This document shows, piece after piece, positions 21,462 through 33,840 of a DNA stretch of 64,000 bases (positions within the stretch are counted from its first letter, which is position 1; each line of letters opens with the position of its first letter). The DNA comes from Zygaena filipendulae. Taxonomy: Eukaryota; Arthropoda; Insecta; Lepidoptera; Zygaenidae. Made by a program: the position numbers and the translations under genes. The stretch is taken from positions 13,285,501 to 13,349,500 of the forward strand of contig OU015654.1 in the NCBI GenBank assembly GCA_907165275.2, given 5' to 3'. The notes under the pieces were generated by a model. That model saw only the letters and a list, made by a program, of their open reading frames with translations, was not told the origin of the DNA and ran no database searches.

Positions 21462-21990
21462 ACTTAATTTTTTTCCTCCAACAACTCATTGCCATTAGTT
21501 GCGTGTCGATGCTAAACCATTGAGTGTCTGTTATTTTTAGAGAAAGATTGCGTAAAGTATGGCTGACCCTAATTATGGAGTCTTTGGACTTGGGCCATAC
21601 CACGTAAACAACTGGAGGAAGTCTTAAATTAAAAGCGTCCGTATATTTTCTAGTTGCGATTAATGTTGATGGGTTGAAAGTGGAATTATAGACGAATAAA
21701 ATATTTAATTTCAACTCTCGTCCGCACATTACTGTCAGCTGATATTGAAATTGGTAAAAATTGTAATGATTGGTATTGTCCTATAATAACTAATTATTTT
21801 TTACTATAATGTTATTTCTTTTAAATATAAATTATTAAATATATTGTATGCCCCCCATAGGCAGAACATAGTGGTCCTACTGCATATTAAGATATTTTAG
21901 AACTCACAATGAAATTTCATTTCATTTCGTTTCAATCAGAAGTACGATAAAATGGACAACATTGCTTTGAGAGTGACTAATATAATGATA
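21462..21990. other. Unassigned; 99-codon frame on the minus strand
   Basis: The frame at 21729-21430 (MCGRELKLNILFVYNSTFNP..) enters the MITE at its C-terminal end. I do not recognise the product and treat it as unproven. Confidence 0.3.
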
Positions 21991-21999
21991 AGTTTGTAA

Positions 22000-22263
22000 T
22001 TTCAAATTAACAGCTTTGCACTAAATGCATACGAAACTACATACCTATATAGGTACGTTACTGACATCAAAAAATATTTTTTTTTAATTTTTCTCTGTCT
22101 GTCTGTTTGTTCCGGATAATCTGTGAAATGGCTGAACTGATTTTACCGGGACTTTCGATGAAATATATCTAATGTTATAAGGAGTAACTTAGGGTACTTT
22201 TTACCCTTGAATTCCCGCGGAAACTCTGATATTAACGCGGGTGAAACCACGGGGACCAGCTAG
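22000..22263 (+). repeat. SINE-like repeat, variant B
   Basis: TTTCAAATTAACAGCTTTGC to GGTGAAACCACGGGGACCAG; full length with scattered changes. Confidence 0.8.
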
Positions 22264-23427
22264 GAAGTTATAAATTGTGGATATAAAATATTGACTGGTG
22301 AAAGAAATGTATCCAATAACCAGTAGTTGCCATCAGTTTCATTCGAGCAGTCAGACAGGAAGAAGGATTATTATAGATATTGATAAATAAATTAATATTC
22401 GCAATCACGTTGACGATAGTGAAAATCGAAATAAGACGTTTAATATTAATAAAATTATCGAGCCTGTAACAATAACCTTATAGTCATCTAAAAAAGAAAT
22501 GTCTTCACAACACAATAATAAAATCTTGACCAGAAAGCGCATTTGAATGCATAACGTGGATTGAAGTTGAAATTCCCATTGAATTTATTTTCCGCAATAG
22601 AGAATCCCATTTTGCTGGAGACCATGCTGATGCCGACGTCACGCAACTAGACCGGAGTCGTGCCCGAGCCGTGACCCGTGAATAACTCGCCGATTTTGTG
22701 GACGTGCTTCGAGACGCTCCTGTAATAGGCTTGAATAAATTTCCGCGACCGATTTTATAGCTCGCCTGCTTTCTCGCATCAGCACCTTAAGAATCCTACC
22801 TTGAAAAGATGAATGAAGTTAGCGAAAAAAAGGATATCCCCCAAAAAAGTGGATCGTGGGTCGCTTTTTATTTTCGTTTGTGATTAATTTCTTGTCCTTT
22901 AAGCACGAGTTCTTTCGGAGATTTTTCTTCAGGGTCCAAGATCTTGCTGCTTAGCGGAAACTATGCTAGACGTGCGACGTTTTTTGAAGTATCTGTTGAA
23001 AGTGTCAGTTCGTTATCTTTTCTTTATTGAAATATAAACGGGATTACACATTACTATATATGTGAGTTCATAAATACTTTTCACATGCAAGAATGAAGCA
23101 AAACAATGGTTAAGTGCCAATTGCTGAAATATAATAACAAAGTTGATAAAATATCAAATTAAAAAGTTTTGTTTATTCATTACATACTATTAATACGTAT
23201 ACACATGGATGGAGCAAACAACAAACCCTGTTAACCAAACAAATACCGAGTACGGAAGAACGATACAAAAAAGAAACATCAGAAATCTTGATACGAACGC
23301 AGGAAAAACAAAAATATCAGCAAAAGAAAATTTACCATCAATAAAACCGTACAAATTCAATCATTATAGGCGATGGGAAAAGAAGTCGAACCAATACATA
23401 GTTTTACCAAGTCCTTTGAAGAAAAAA
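22264..23427. other. No gene seen
   Basis: Slightly CG-richer at 22620-22790 but interrupted by stops in every frame. The 92-codon frame starting at 23209 runs into the next repeat and looks accidental. Confidence 0.35.
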
Positions 23428-24138
23428 AGCGGCCAAGAGCGAGTCGGTCTCTGGGCGAGTCCGACTCGCACTTGTAGGATTCCGTAACAGAAAGTAACAT
23501 AATAATATGAAAGTTTTTGTAGTTCGTTGTAACTTTGATCGATGTTTTAATAATAGTGTATTTCTTTTTTGCAGTTTACGATTTATGACGTATCAAAAAA
23601 AAACTACTTACTAGATCACGTTCAAATCAACTTTCTGTGGAAATTTGCATGGTAGGTAATGTATATCATATATTTTTATTAGTTTTATCATTCTCTTATT
23701 TTAGAAGTTACAGGGGGGATACACATTTTACCACTTTGGATGTGTCTCTCGCGCAAACTATTCAGTTTAGAAATTTTTTTTTACTAGAAACCTCAATATC
23801 ATTTTTGAAGACCTATCCATAGATACTCCACACGTATGGGTTTGATGAAAAAAAAAAATTTTGCGTTTCAGTTCTAAGTATGGGGATGGGGACCCCCAAA
23901 ATTTATTGTTTTTTTTTTCTATTTTTGGCTGAAAATTTTAATACGGTTCACAGAATACATCTACTTAGCAAGTTTCAATAGTATAGGTCTTATAGTTTCG
24001 GAAAAAAATGGCTGTGACAGACAGACAGACAGACAGACAGAGAGACAGACAGACAGACAGAGAGACAGACAGACAGATAGACAGACATGAAGAATCCATT
24101 AGGGTTCCGTTTTTTTCCATTTGGCTACGGAACCCTAA
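23428..24138 (+). repeat. GGGTTCCGTA repeat, long copy
   Basis: From AAAGCGGCCAAGAGCGAGTC through ACCTCAATATCATTTTTGAA, a GACA microsatellite (24015-24090) and ATTTGGCTACGGAACCCTAA. It is a widespread lepidopteran repeat of unknown class; the start GGATTCCGTA and end TACGGAACCC form an inverted pair. Confidence 0.75.
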
Positions 24139-24447
24139 CAAGGAATTGTTTTACTCGTACAGTCAACGACCCAGTAAATTGTGTTAGGGGTTTCAGACAG
24201 AGCTGTTCGCGTTGAAAGTAATTGGACTTATGGTAATGAGGACACTGCATCCCGCGATTGTCTGCTCAGTTATTTTTTACCACCCTGGCTGGATGAGTTA
24301 TACCCCAACGTCGCGCCCCTGTCGGTTAATTCCACCATTGCACGAACCACTCCCTTAAATTAAAATTTGAAACGAAAAAACTGTGGCGAAATGATGCGAT
24401 TCCCTGCAAATTGTGTTTGTACGATTGAACACTACTAACACAGATAC

Positions 24448-24650
24448 TAGCTGTTCCCCGCAGTTTTACCCGCGTTAATTCTGAAGATCCCTTGGGAATT
24501 CCGGGACAAAAGTACCGTATGTGCTTCTCTGTGTCCCTGACAACGTGTAGGTACCTATTCAAAATTTGATGATGATCTGTAGAGCCGTTGAGGCGTGAAA
24601 GCGTAACTAACAAACAAACTCACTTTCGCATTTATAACATTAGTAAGGAT
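24448..24650 (-). repeat. SINE-like repeat copy
   Basis: CTAGCTGTTCCCCGCAG to TCACTTTCGCATTTATAACA; full length. Confidence 0.8.
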
Positions 24651-25558
24651 TATGGATCTTATAAATCATAATTTTGTAATGTTATTTACGGCCAAATTAA
24701 AGTAAATTAAACCCCTCTACCCCTCTCTAACTACCTTTTTTGGAATATTATAGCAAATTGTTTATTTATTTTTGTGCTTCGTTCACGCTGCATGAGACAA
24801 CAGAATTGTCATTTTTTTTAAGGAAGTCCAGTTGTAATTGAGCTATCTATTTTAGTTTCTGGGGGAATCCCAAAATTTACTTGAAACGTCTATTATTTTT
24901 TATGTTTTTGTAATCATAAAAAAATCATCAAGAAATCGAAATAAATTATTACGACTGACCGAGTTATGGCATTCCTATAAGTCATACATGTCGTATAAAT
25001 TAACTACTATTACAAAACTACAACTACTGTTTACAAAATAATAAACACAAATGGAGGGCCATTCTTGAAATCGATTAAAAATCCTTATTTAACATTTTTC
25101 TATATTGCAATGTAAAAAAAGGGTCGATTCAAAATCCTAATTTAACATTTTTCTTCATTGCAATATAAAAAAGGGATTAAAGTGCTAGTGCTAGTGTACC
25201 ACTTGCCCGTTTGCCCCCTATGGCATAAAAAAAAAATTAAAGTTTAAATTGCATCTTTTATTTTTTTTTTAATAATTCACCGCCTCAAGCTGCCCCACTC
25301 GGACTATAAACAGATTATTCATTTGATTATTGAGGCAGTCGGAAAGAAATTCAATTTTGGATTCCGCGAAATGAAATTTCTGTTACATCATTTGCTCTGT
25401 AGGAAATAAATTTTCAGCTGTGAAATAGGTTAGCTGCTCGAAGTGGAGTTAGAAAGTGCTGGGTGAATGAATGTTGCTCGGTCTGCTAATATTGCAACTG
25501 GTGTTAAATGTTTTTGCTTAGCTTTATTTTAGTGTTTAGTTCCACTAACAATAAAGGA

Positions 25559-25598
<40 letters not shown>

Positions 25599-26083
25599 AT
25601 ATCTACTTACATTTATGTTTTCGAGAAACCATAAAACCTAACACTGTTACTAAAGGTATACATGTACACAATTTAAGAATTTGTATGTGAATAAACTTTT
25701 ATGCAACAAAAGCTTTTATTTAAACCATTATTTAAAATCTCAATGTTTGCGTCACAATGCTATATTAATATGTCACTATATCCAACATCTCGGATATTAC
25801 GTAAGCGTTTTATATTCTTAAAATGATCCATTTATATTTTACGATCTCGTCCCTTATTATTTCTAAGGCGTTTAGAGCTCTTATAACTTTTACGGCCGCG
25901 CTATTCATTCATATTTGGTAAAAGTGCTGTAAATTGCTCCTATAAACCATAATTTCCATACTTTTATATGACATTGTCTTTGATGGGAAATGTAAGAATG
26001 TTTAAACTTTGAAGCTATTAATCCTTTTCATTTCCCATTCTTTATGACTTGGTAGATCGTGGTTTTTTCTGTACATTAAATAT
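24651..26083. other. No gene; repeat fragments and an AAAT microsatellite
   Basis: A 45-bp stretch at 25188-25232 (CCACTTGCCCGTTTGCCCCC) belongs to the family at 43743. A retroelement tail ends in AAAT repeats at 25560-25602. Otherwise AT-rich sequence without exon-like frames. Confidence 0.4.
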
Positions 26084-26467
26084 TATGGCCGGTTTACACT
26101 TCCATAAGTAAGTAAGTAAGTAAAAAACACGTGTCGACACCGGCCGGCAAGTAAGTGATTAAGTAGCAACTTGTCGCAGGATACTTAAAAAAACAGTTCT
26201 ATTTTTGGATAGGACAGTAGCGCGTTCACCGCGCGTGCCCGCTTCGTCTCCCGCTCCCCAGCAACTTATGTAATTACTACTTGCCGCCCTATGGATGGCG
26301 GCCGGCAAGTAAGTAGGATGAAGAAATGTATTGTTGAACTCTCTTACTTACTTGCCTACTTACTTAGTTATGGATGCTCACCGTTTGGACGTTGTTGTCT
26401 ATTTTCGATTAAGTAAGTTGGTAAGCTGAACTTACTTATACTATTTTTGGAAGTAAGCCGGCCATTA
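26084..26467. mobile_element. TIR element rich in AAGTAAGT and CCGGCCGGCAAG motifs
   Basis: The left end ATGGCCGGTTTACACTTCC mirrors the right end GGAAGTAAGCCGGCCAT. Inside, AAGTAAGT or its complement recurs many times, and CGGCCGGCAAGTAAGT occurs twice. About 384 bp, non-coding. Confidence 0.65.
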
Positions 26468-26994
26468 GTTACGACGTTTGTTTTTGGCCATTGGATTTTG
26501 AGTTTTGAAATAAAAAAACGCTTACTTATCATCTTCTTCTTCTTTTTTTAAAAAATGGCTTCCACTGTGTTGATTACTTATCATCTTAGAGAGGGCTAAG
26601 TGGGCTTTTGTCACAAGTATATTTGCGTCATTTAAGGCTGTCTGTCACTTGGAAACTAATTTAAATTAATTGTCACCAGTCCGAATGATAGTTTGGTTCT
26701 TTTTCGTTCAGCTCTTTGAAAACGGGACATTTCAAATCACCGCATGGAATTAAATGAGGCCAGTGAAATTCGGTAAATCCCGGGCTTACCCACTCTCGAG
26801 CGAGTTCTGATCGTCAGGTTCTTCTTAATTGACAATTGTGACCGCGACTGTCAGTTGTCACGTGTCAACCACTCGATTCATGCACGCCAACAATTTAGCG
26901 CTGTGCGCGCCTGTACCTATTCGCAAATTCAACTAGTATGCGGTTCGTTTCAACTTTTATTTCGCACTTGGAGTTTTGAACTAGAAATCACTTT

Positions 26995-27046
26995 TGCTGA
27001 TGACTGTTATTCTCTGAAATTAACTTGGGTAAAACCGCGGGTAGTA
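26995..27046 (+). repeat. SINE-like 3' fragment
   Basis: CTCTGAAATTAACTTGGGT and AAAACCGCGGGTAGTA only. Confidence 0.5.
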
Positions 27047-27446
27047 TAAAATAAGATAAAATGAACTTTATTCAGCAAGAAAAACAAACATTATACAAGT
27101 AAAGGTAGGATATTTTGTGCATAAACTACTTTGAGATTCTTCTGTCTCGTGTTTTATTGTTTTTTTTTTAAGTAATCTTAACACCGTTTCGTCAGTTACC
27201 CAATAAAGTTGCGCATGAGGATTGAGGATCATCACAAAGGAACAAAACTTGGACAATAAACACGTAAATAGAGAAAAAAGCTCGACTTTACGACTTCCAC
27301 GTAACGACTCAGCGTGGGGTTTGGTTTTTCTTTTTTTGGAAAGTAAATAAATTAGGAAAGTACTTAGGTACTCAAAGATCTCTAGCTCTCTCAATTTCTT
27401 TTGCCTTTGACGACGACGTGCGTGTTGCAGTTACTGTTGGGTTTTT

Positions 27447-27492
27447 AACCGACTTCCAAAAAGGAGGAGGTTCTATGTTCGATTGTATGTAT

Positions 27493-27533
<41 letters not shown>

Positions 27534-28700
27534 ATGTTCACCGATTACTCGAAGACGGTTGGACCGATTTCGAAAATTCTTTTTTTGTTTGAAAGGGTAT
27601 ACTCCCAATTAGGTCCCATTGCAACCAAGTCGGGATCTGATGATGGGATCTTGGAGAAATCGAGGGAACTCTTCAAAAATTATAGGCACACCTATAGCGA
27701 TTTCGGTATTTTTTAAAGTAAATCGTTCATTTGCTACCGGAAAGCAAAATTTGAAGAAGTGGAACTGATGATGAAGACCCCAGATGGTCATCGGAACTAC
27801 TCAACAATAATACGTATTTCATGGGTTCCGATTGGAGCGATTTCGAAAATAGCTTTTTTGTTTGGAAGGGGATACTCCCAAATTGATTCCATTATCACCA
27901 AGTCGAGATCTGATGATGGGATCTTGGTGTAATCGAGGGAACTCTTCAAAAATTATAGGTACACCTATAGCGATTTCTGTATTTTTTATAGTAAATCGTT
28001 TATTTGCTTTCGGAAAGCAAAATTTGAAGAAGTGGAACTGATGATGAAGACCACAGATGGTCATCGGAACTACTAAATAATAGGTATTTCACAGATTTCG
28101 ATTCGTTAACTTTAATGTGGTTTCTAAACAATTATGTTCGTCACAATGTATATGGTGAAGTGGAACTAATGGTGGTGTACCAGCAGAACTCCTCAAAAAT
28201 TAACGTCCCTGCATCGGGAAAAGCAATATTTTGTATAAGGTTATGAGCAGTTGACATTAGGCTATTGTAACTTAGATAAATTACAAACAGACTCACTAAA
28301 AAGCAAGAAATAAACAAATTTTTAACAAAAAAATTAAAACCGACTTCCAAAAACACAAAACTAATAAAAAGCTAAAAATAACAAAATATCGAATTAATCC
28401 AAATGACAAAAACACGCGTAATATTATTATTGGTTTGTGCTACCACTGATCGGTATGAAGTCGGTGACAAGCCAAATATGGAGGGTAGATGGGCTAAGTC
28501 GACTCCCGCCACCAGCTCTTCGTGAGCACAACCCAAGTGGGCAGACACCAGCGGGCTTGTCACCGAATTCAAACCGATCAGTGGTAGCACAAACCAATAA
28601 TAATATTACGCGTGTTTTTGTCATTTGGATTAATTCGATATTTTGTTATTTTTAGCTTTTTATTAGTTTTGTGTTTTTGGAAGTCGGTTTTAATTTTTTT
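27447..28700. mobile_element. AACCGACTTCC element with a giant terminal hairpin
   Basis: Starts AACCGACTTCCAAAAAGGAG then a run of about 40 T. Two tandem units follow (27574-27840 and 27845-28090, each with GGGATCTTGG and GATGGTCATCGGAACTACT). It ends with a hairpin whose arms (28327-28476 and 28550-28700) are almost perfect complements. The terminal GGAAGTCGGTT mirrors the start. Other copies are at 39775 and 51106. The mirrored 72-codon frames at 28372-28655 are by-products of the hairpin. Confidence 0.8.
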
Positions 28701-29129
28701 GTTATTCTATATGTTTATGAATTAAACGAAAATAGTTTTAGTGTAACCATGTTTAGATTAAATAAATGAAATTGATAGATTGATTGATTGATTACAATAC
28801 TTATTATAATATACTAATTATTATCAGCTTCACTATATCTCAACAGGCTGAGGCGGAGTAAGGCGAGCCTAGCCTGCCAGGCTGTAAATGGTTGCTATGG
28901 TTTTTACTACTCTTATCAACATATAAATCACCTAACACACCTTTTGCTCCTGCGATTTCCCTGGTTTGAATTTAGATATTATATATTTAGATATCTGGCG
29001 ACATATTTTGTGCCAAGGTAAACAATATCATAACATACAAGAATACTGTAGCTATCATCAATGAAAGAATACTTAAAATCGATTTAGTAGTTCCAAAACA
29101 AACAAATTAACATAGAGCTCTTTATCCCA
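28701..29129. other. No gene seen
   Basis: Contains a short GATT microsatellite (28775-28795) after what looks like a retroelement tail, and unassigned sequence. Confidence 0.35.
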
Positions 29130-29430
29130 ACTAATTTATAAATGCGAATATAACTATGTCTGTCTGTCCGTTACGCTTTCACGCCTAGACGGCTGGCCCG
29201 ATCATCATGAAATTTCGACAATCAGGGGTAACCGAGAAGGACATAGGGTGCTATTTACCCCGGAATTCCCGCGGGAACTCCGAAATTAATGCGGGTGAAA
29301 CTATGTAAAACTTTGCATACCAACAACAAGTTGTCTAGGGCACAGAAAAGAATACTTAGGGTACTTTATCCCGGAATTTCTGCGGGATCTCCGAAATTAA
29401 CGCGGGTGAAACCGCGGGGCAAAACTAGTA
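29130..29430 (+). repeat. Two SINE-like copies in tandem
   Basis: The first runs from GTCTGTCTGTCCGTTACGC to AATGCGGGTGAAACTATG. A second 3' part follows (TTAGGGTACTTTATCCCGG to GTGAAACCGCGGGGCAAAAC). Confidence 0.75.
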
Positions 29431-31380
29431 ATAATTATATATATACAAACATTTATATGCTATAAATACTTACCTTAGAAAAAACCGGTTTGCTGTTTAA
29501 TGAAAAAATTTGATCTGCTTAGAACAAAAAACCATAAATATTTTTTCCTTTTTTAATATCTGCCGCAAAAACGGAACAATATTTCGGCAAACTTTCTACA
29601 TTTCTCGCATCAAAATGCGATATAAATAACAAATCCATTAACTTAACGCGAAAACAACATCGTTTGTGATTTAACCGAAAAGTGGCGCCATCTATTCAAA
29701 CTGAGCCGGGACTTCCCCTAACTTCTAACATTTGGAATAAAGTTTCAACATTTAAATTTAATTCAGAGCGGGTATTGTAGGTAGTAGGTTATGGTAACCC
29801 TTATCACTGTAAACACCTAACTTCACCTTCTGACCACCACTAGATCTTTATGGGTCCAAAATGTCCCACGGACTGACAGCCGGCTAATTCATTGTTTTAA
29901 TTTCAACTTTGTATTAAATTAATGAAATCCGAACACACCGAAAGGGGTCTCTACTCTCTGATTAATTCTCTTTAAAGTTAGTGCCGCTTCGGGAAATAGG
30001 AAATTTAGATTGAATTAAACTTTTTTTTTGGCAATCTCTTCTCTGCTTAGATTATGATCTGCAGGTGATGCTGTATGACAATGTCCAAGCAATAATATTA
30101 TCATCAATTAGCTGTTCGAAGTAGCATTTCGAAGGGGAAGAAGATATGAGGGTCCGAAAGTGATACGCAAAATTTCCTGATGCTCGGACGAGAAGTTAAA
30201 GCGTGAAAGCATAACAAACAAACAAATAAACTCAAATTCGCATTTATACAGCCAGTTTTTTCTCAAAATAAGGTACTTTCCATTATTGTGCTACAATTCA
30301 TTTTCCTAACAAAATTTATGGATTTTATTTTTTTTTTTATTTTGACATTTAGTTCTGATACCCTAGCCTAACTTGGCCCCATAGAGCTACTTGATCCTTG
30401 GCGGAGACAGGATTGATAAAGCTAATAAAAAAATATTTTGAAAAATCGCTGATTTCTCACTGACTGTACATTTTTTTCAAAATCTGTAAATGTCGATGGC
30501 AATAACTGAAAAAATAAGCGATTGGTTTCCTAAGATATAGATAGATATTCGCGTGGCTTCAACCCTTAAGGTAGCCGCACTTACTGACCCGTCTTTTTTC
30601 ACCCTGTATAGTAATAATTCTGAATAGACCTACCGTTTTACTGTACTTCGTCCTAAGTTCAGTCAGTTCGCTTAGTATCAGATGTTTTAATTTATAGTCA
30701 AACTTTCTAACCACACCTCGTCGAGCCAAGTTTTACTGTTTATTTGTCCAAATGTTTAGACCTAAACTTGACCAATTGTCTAGTAAACTTTGACGAGCAA
30801 CAACCCGTCTGTGGACAACCTACAACTTAGCAGTTAACTAAGCGACATCTTTGACCACTCGAATTTCACTTTGCACGCCAACTCATGCGATATAGCGGGC
30901 GAGTGGAGAATTTGAAAGTGTATTTTATACTATGCCTGTTTTTTTCTTTTCTTTCTTTTTGATTTTTGAAAATAACTCCTTTAGGCATGAAGAGATGAAA
31001 ACTTGATGACAGCTCACACTTTTCCCTATGAACATTTTTTATGAAGCGGATTATGAGCGTACTCGGCGAAAAACCCTTTTAAAACCGATTAATATAGTAT
31101 CTAATAGATCATTTTAATAAAATTTTTTGAAATTTATTATACAAGTTTGTTATTCTATGTATATTAAAATTTTCTTAAAAATGATATTATTTTGATTTAT
31201 TTTTTTCTATGCTCTTGAGCGTCATAACAATCGATTGTTAGATCCTTTTTTTTTCTAGACGGATTTGTTTTAATCTTCTCAACTCAAACACCTAACTTCT
31301 CTAGACGATAGTCTTTGATCATTGTGTTGCCAGTCATGACAGTAACGTGGTGCTAAAACATTGTCACTATAATGGGCCTA
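29431..31380. other. No gene; one SINE-like fragment
   Basis: 30190-30245 holds AAAGCGTGAAAGCATAACAA on the minus strand. The remainder shows no exon-like frame and no repeat I recognise. Confidence 0.4.
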
Positions 31381-31563
31381 CCCTCTTAGCCAAGTTGACA
31401 ATGTAGAGTCGTTACCTATCTCTATAGAAAACTAAGTCACGTGTTCACGAAAAACCTTCAATCTAAAGTCAAATTTTTCATGGCAACGTAACATGACGAT
31501 ACGTTCCTTAATTTTCTGTAACGATAAAGATTATTATAGATTGTCAACTTGGCTGAAGGGGCT
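31381..31563. mobile_element. MITE with TIR GCCAAGTTGACA
   Basis: TTAGCCAAGTTGACAATGTA and GTCGTTAC at the left mirror GTAACGATAAAG and AGATTGTCAACTTGGCTGAA at the right. A second family member is at 41906-42096. Confidence 0.7.
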
Positions 31564-32290
31564 GGTAAGAATGCTCAGAGTCCCTCGAAACGGCAATGGA
31601 GAGAGCAAAGCTTGGAGATAAGGAAATCCAGCTCGGAGATCGAATCAAAAATTAAATCATACGTAGGTATAAGAATTCCTCAGAGAATCCCGAAACTCAC
31701 GCGGTTTTACTAAAAATGACTTACGCCCCCGCAAACAGAGGCAAGAGTCACCGGCAGATGGTACAAATTGCCTTTAGAAATTGTCACTTTAGATTAAATT
31801 TTGTGATATCTTAAACGCTGTAAATAGTCACTTATGGAGCTATTCGCTCTTGAGTACTCGTAATGTCTAACAGTTGTTGTCTTAATCGTCAGATGGTTAG
31901 GCACATTTAACTGGAACATTTAACTTAAGATAATCACATTTAAATTATTAAGGTGCTGGCTAAAGTTATAAGAGAATCGGCTACTTGAATATTTTTTTTT
32001 AGTCAGTGATACTCTAAGTGTGTTTCGCGGAACCCTATAGTTCGGCAAGAATTTAGAAAAAAAAATGAAAAACTGTTTCATACCTCCCAATAAAGTTAGA
32101 TTTTTTTCTTTTTTAATATCTTCTGTTATACTTGTTATGTAAGTAAGTAATAAGTAACTGTTACATGGTAGGTACTTTTATTATGCTTATTAATAAAGAA
32201 AACACTTTTTAAAACTTTTTATTATAGGGTTCCATCGAGTATATCGCTATCCAAAAGGGTTCCGTCACCAAAAAGATTGAAAACTGCTGG
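31564..32290. other. No gene seen
   Basis: A SINE-like internal scrap is at 31670-31705. The rest is AT-rich and unassigned. Confidence 0.35.
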
Positions 32291-32291
32291 T

Positions 32292-32441
32292 GTAGATAAA
32301 AAAAAATATTGGACACGCAGTTTTTCTTCTTTTACGTAATCAAAAAATAACGGCGATACATTGAGTTGACATTTTGCGTGACGTCACAATCCGGTGCAGT
32401 TGTACGGGGCTTATACTGAATAATGACGTCACGAGTCCCCA
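32292..32441 (-). mobile_element. TGACGTCA MITE, truncated copy
   Basis: AATATTGGACACGCAGTTT, TTACGTAATCAAAAAATAAC and two TGACGTCA boxes are present, but the TTAGTCCGTC arm beyond the second box is missing. Confidence 0.7.
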
Positions 32442-33714
32442 ACGGAGGCCAATCTGGAGGCCAATTTTGATAAAAAAATAAAACTGTAGAACCCAGAAAT
32501 CAGAAACAGAACCGCTTTTCCCACAAAACTATCTCTTTCATTATTTATTTATTTATTTAACAAAATTCCACAGCACATGACAGTAATTACAAACAAATTT
32601 CATGAAACTATATTTAGGCCATTACGGAATAGCACTATGTTACCCAATTTTATACATATTAGCAATATTATTATATTAAAGAATAAATAATTAAGACTAA
32701 AATAATTTAAATGTTGATTCGAATCGCAAATGTAAAAATGTGCCCAAGAGCAATCTGGGGCTCAACTTAATATTATGTTATGTTGTGTGTGTGTTTGTGT
32801 GTAGTTGCATGTGAGTGTAGTTTATGATTTGAAGAGAGGGTATTTGTTTTTGTCGTTGAACTGAGCAGAGTTCCTATTATAATGTTTCATATTATTTTTC
32901 ATAATTCTAATTATAGTTACTGTCATATTTTCTCCGTAATATTTGATTGGAAAAGTTACACAGGTTTAATTTTCACAATATGGCTGACATATTAAGCCAA
33001 TTCTGGAATATTTGAAGCGGCTTTTAATGATCGTTTTTCATGGTAATATTCGTGGTTTTGAACACAACATAAATATCTAAATTGAATCCAAACAACACTG
33101 TTACTGCCGAGTGCAAATATTATTTTGCTTTCGACCTTTATTTTCCACAAATCATTCAATATTTAGTTATTTATCGTTAATAACGAGTGTTCATTTTAAA
33201 TTTTGTTATTTTTTTAATTTGGTTCCCAAGATGAAGGTTCCTATGTCATGGACTTGGGAGGCTGTTTGGAATGTACCTACCTATTATACTCAAATACCTA
33301 CTCATTTACCTATATCTTTTACAAAAAACGTTTCTATTTGCGTAGCTTTGGAATGCTAAAATTAATACCTAATTTGGATGAATCAATACCTACTAATTAA
33401 GTTTACAAAGCAGCATTAATTAATTTTTAATTTGAGGTAGTAGTTTGGTAGTTTAAAGAGTAAAATACATGATCCTCTCACAAGAACGGCAGCTGTCCGT
33501 TGGTTGAAGCAGCGTGCACATTCGCTCTACGTCTTCTATCCTAATTTATTTTATCAAAGTCGTTATTAAAAAGTGCATTTACAAGAAGTTTAAACATGTC
33601 GCATACCTAATATTTGACTTTATTATTGCGACTAATGTGTAATATAAGAGTTAATAGCTTTGGTACGTTCGAAATGATAACCAGATAATTATCTATTTAT
33701 AGTAGTAGGCATAC
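32442..33714. other. No gene; a retroelement tail on the minus strand
   Basis: 32535-32800 has the look of a reversed 3' UTR starting at TTATTTATTTATTTAA, then a TG-rich tract (32785-32810). The 82-codon frame at 33111-33359 is unrecognised. Confidence 0.35.
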
Positions 33715-33840
33715 TAGCTGTTCTTGATATCATCCGCGTTAATTTTGGAGTTCCTGCGAAAATTCCGGGATAAAAAGTACCCTATGTCCTTTTCTGTGGC
33801 CCTGACAAGGCGTGAACACGTGGACAAACAAACTCACATT
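33715..33840 (-). repeat. SINE-like repeat copy, internally deleted
   Basis: CTAGCTGTTCTTGATATCAT to ACAAACTCACATTCAAATG. Confidence 0.65.

Noticed and set aside
24005..24090. GACA repeat as a possible CRISPR-like or regulatory array
   Set aside because: A simple microsatellite inside a dispersed repeat; no spacer structure.
27418..27716. Frames containing long Phe runs
   Set aside because: Produced by the poly-T tract at 27488 onward.
28372..28655. Two near-identical 72-codon frames on opposite strands
   Set aside because: They mirror each other because they lie in the arms of a large palindrome; not genes.
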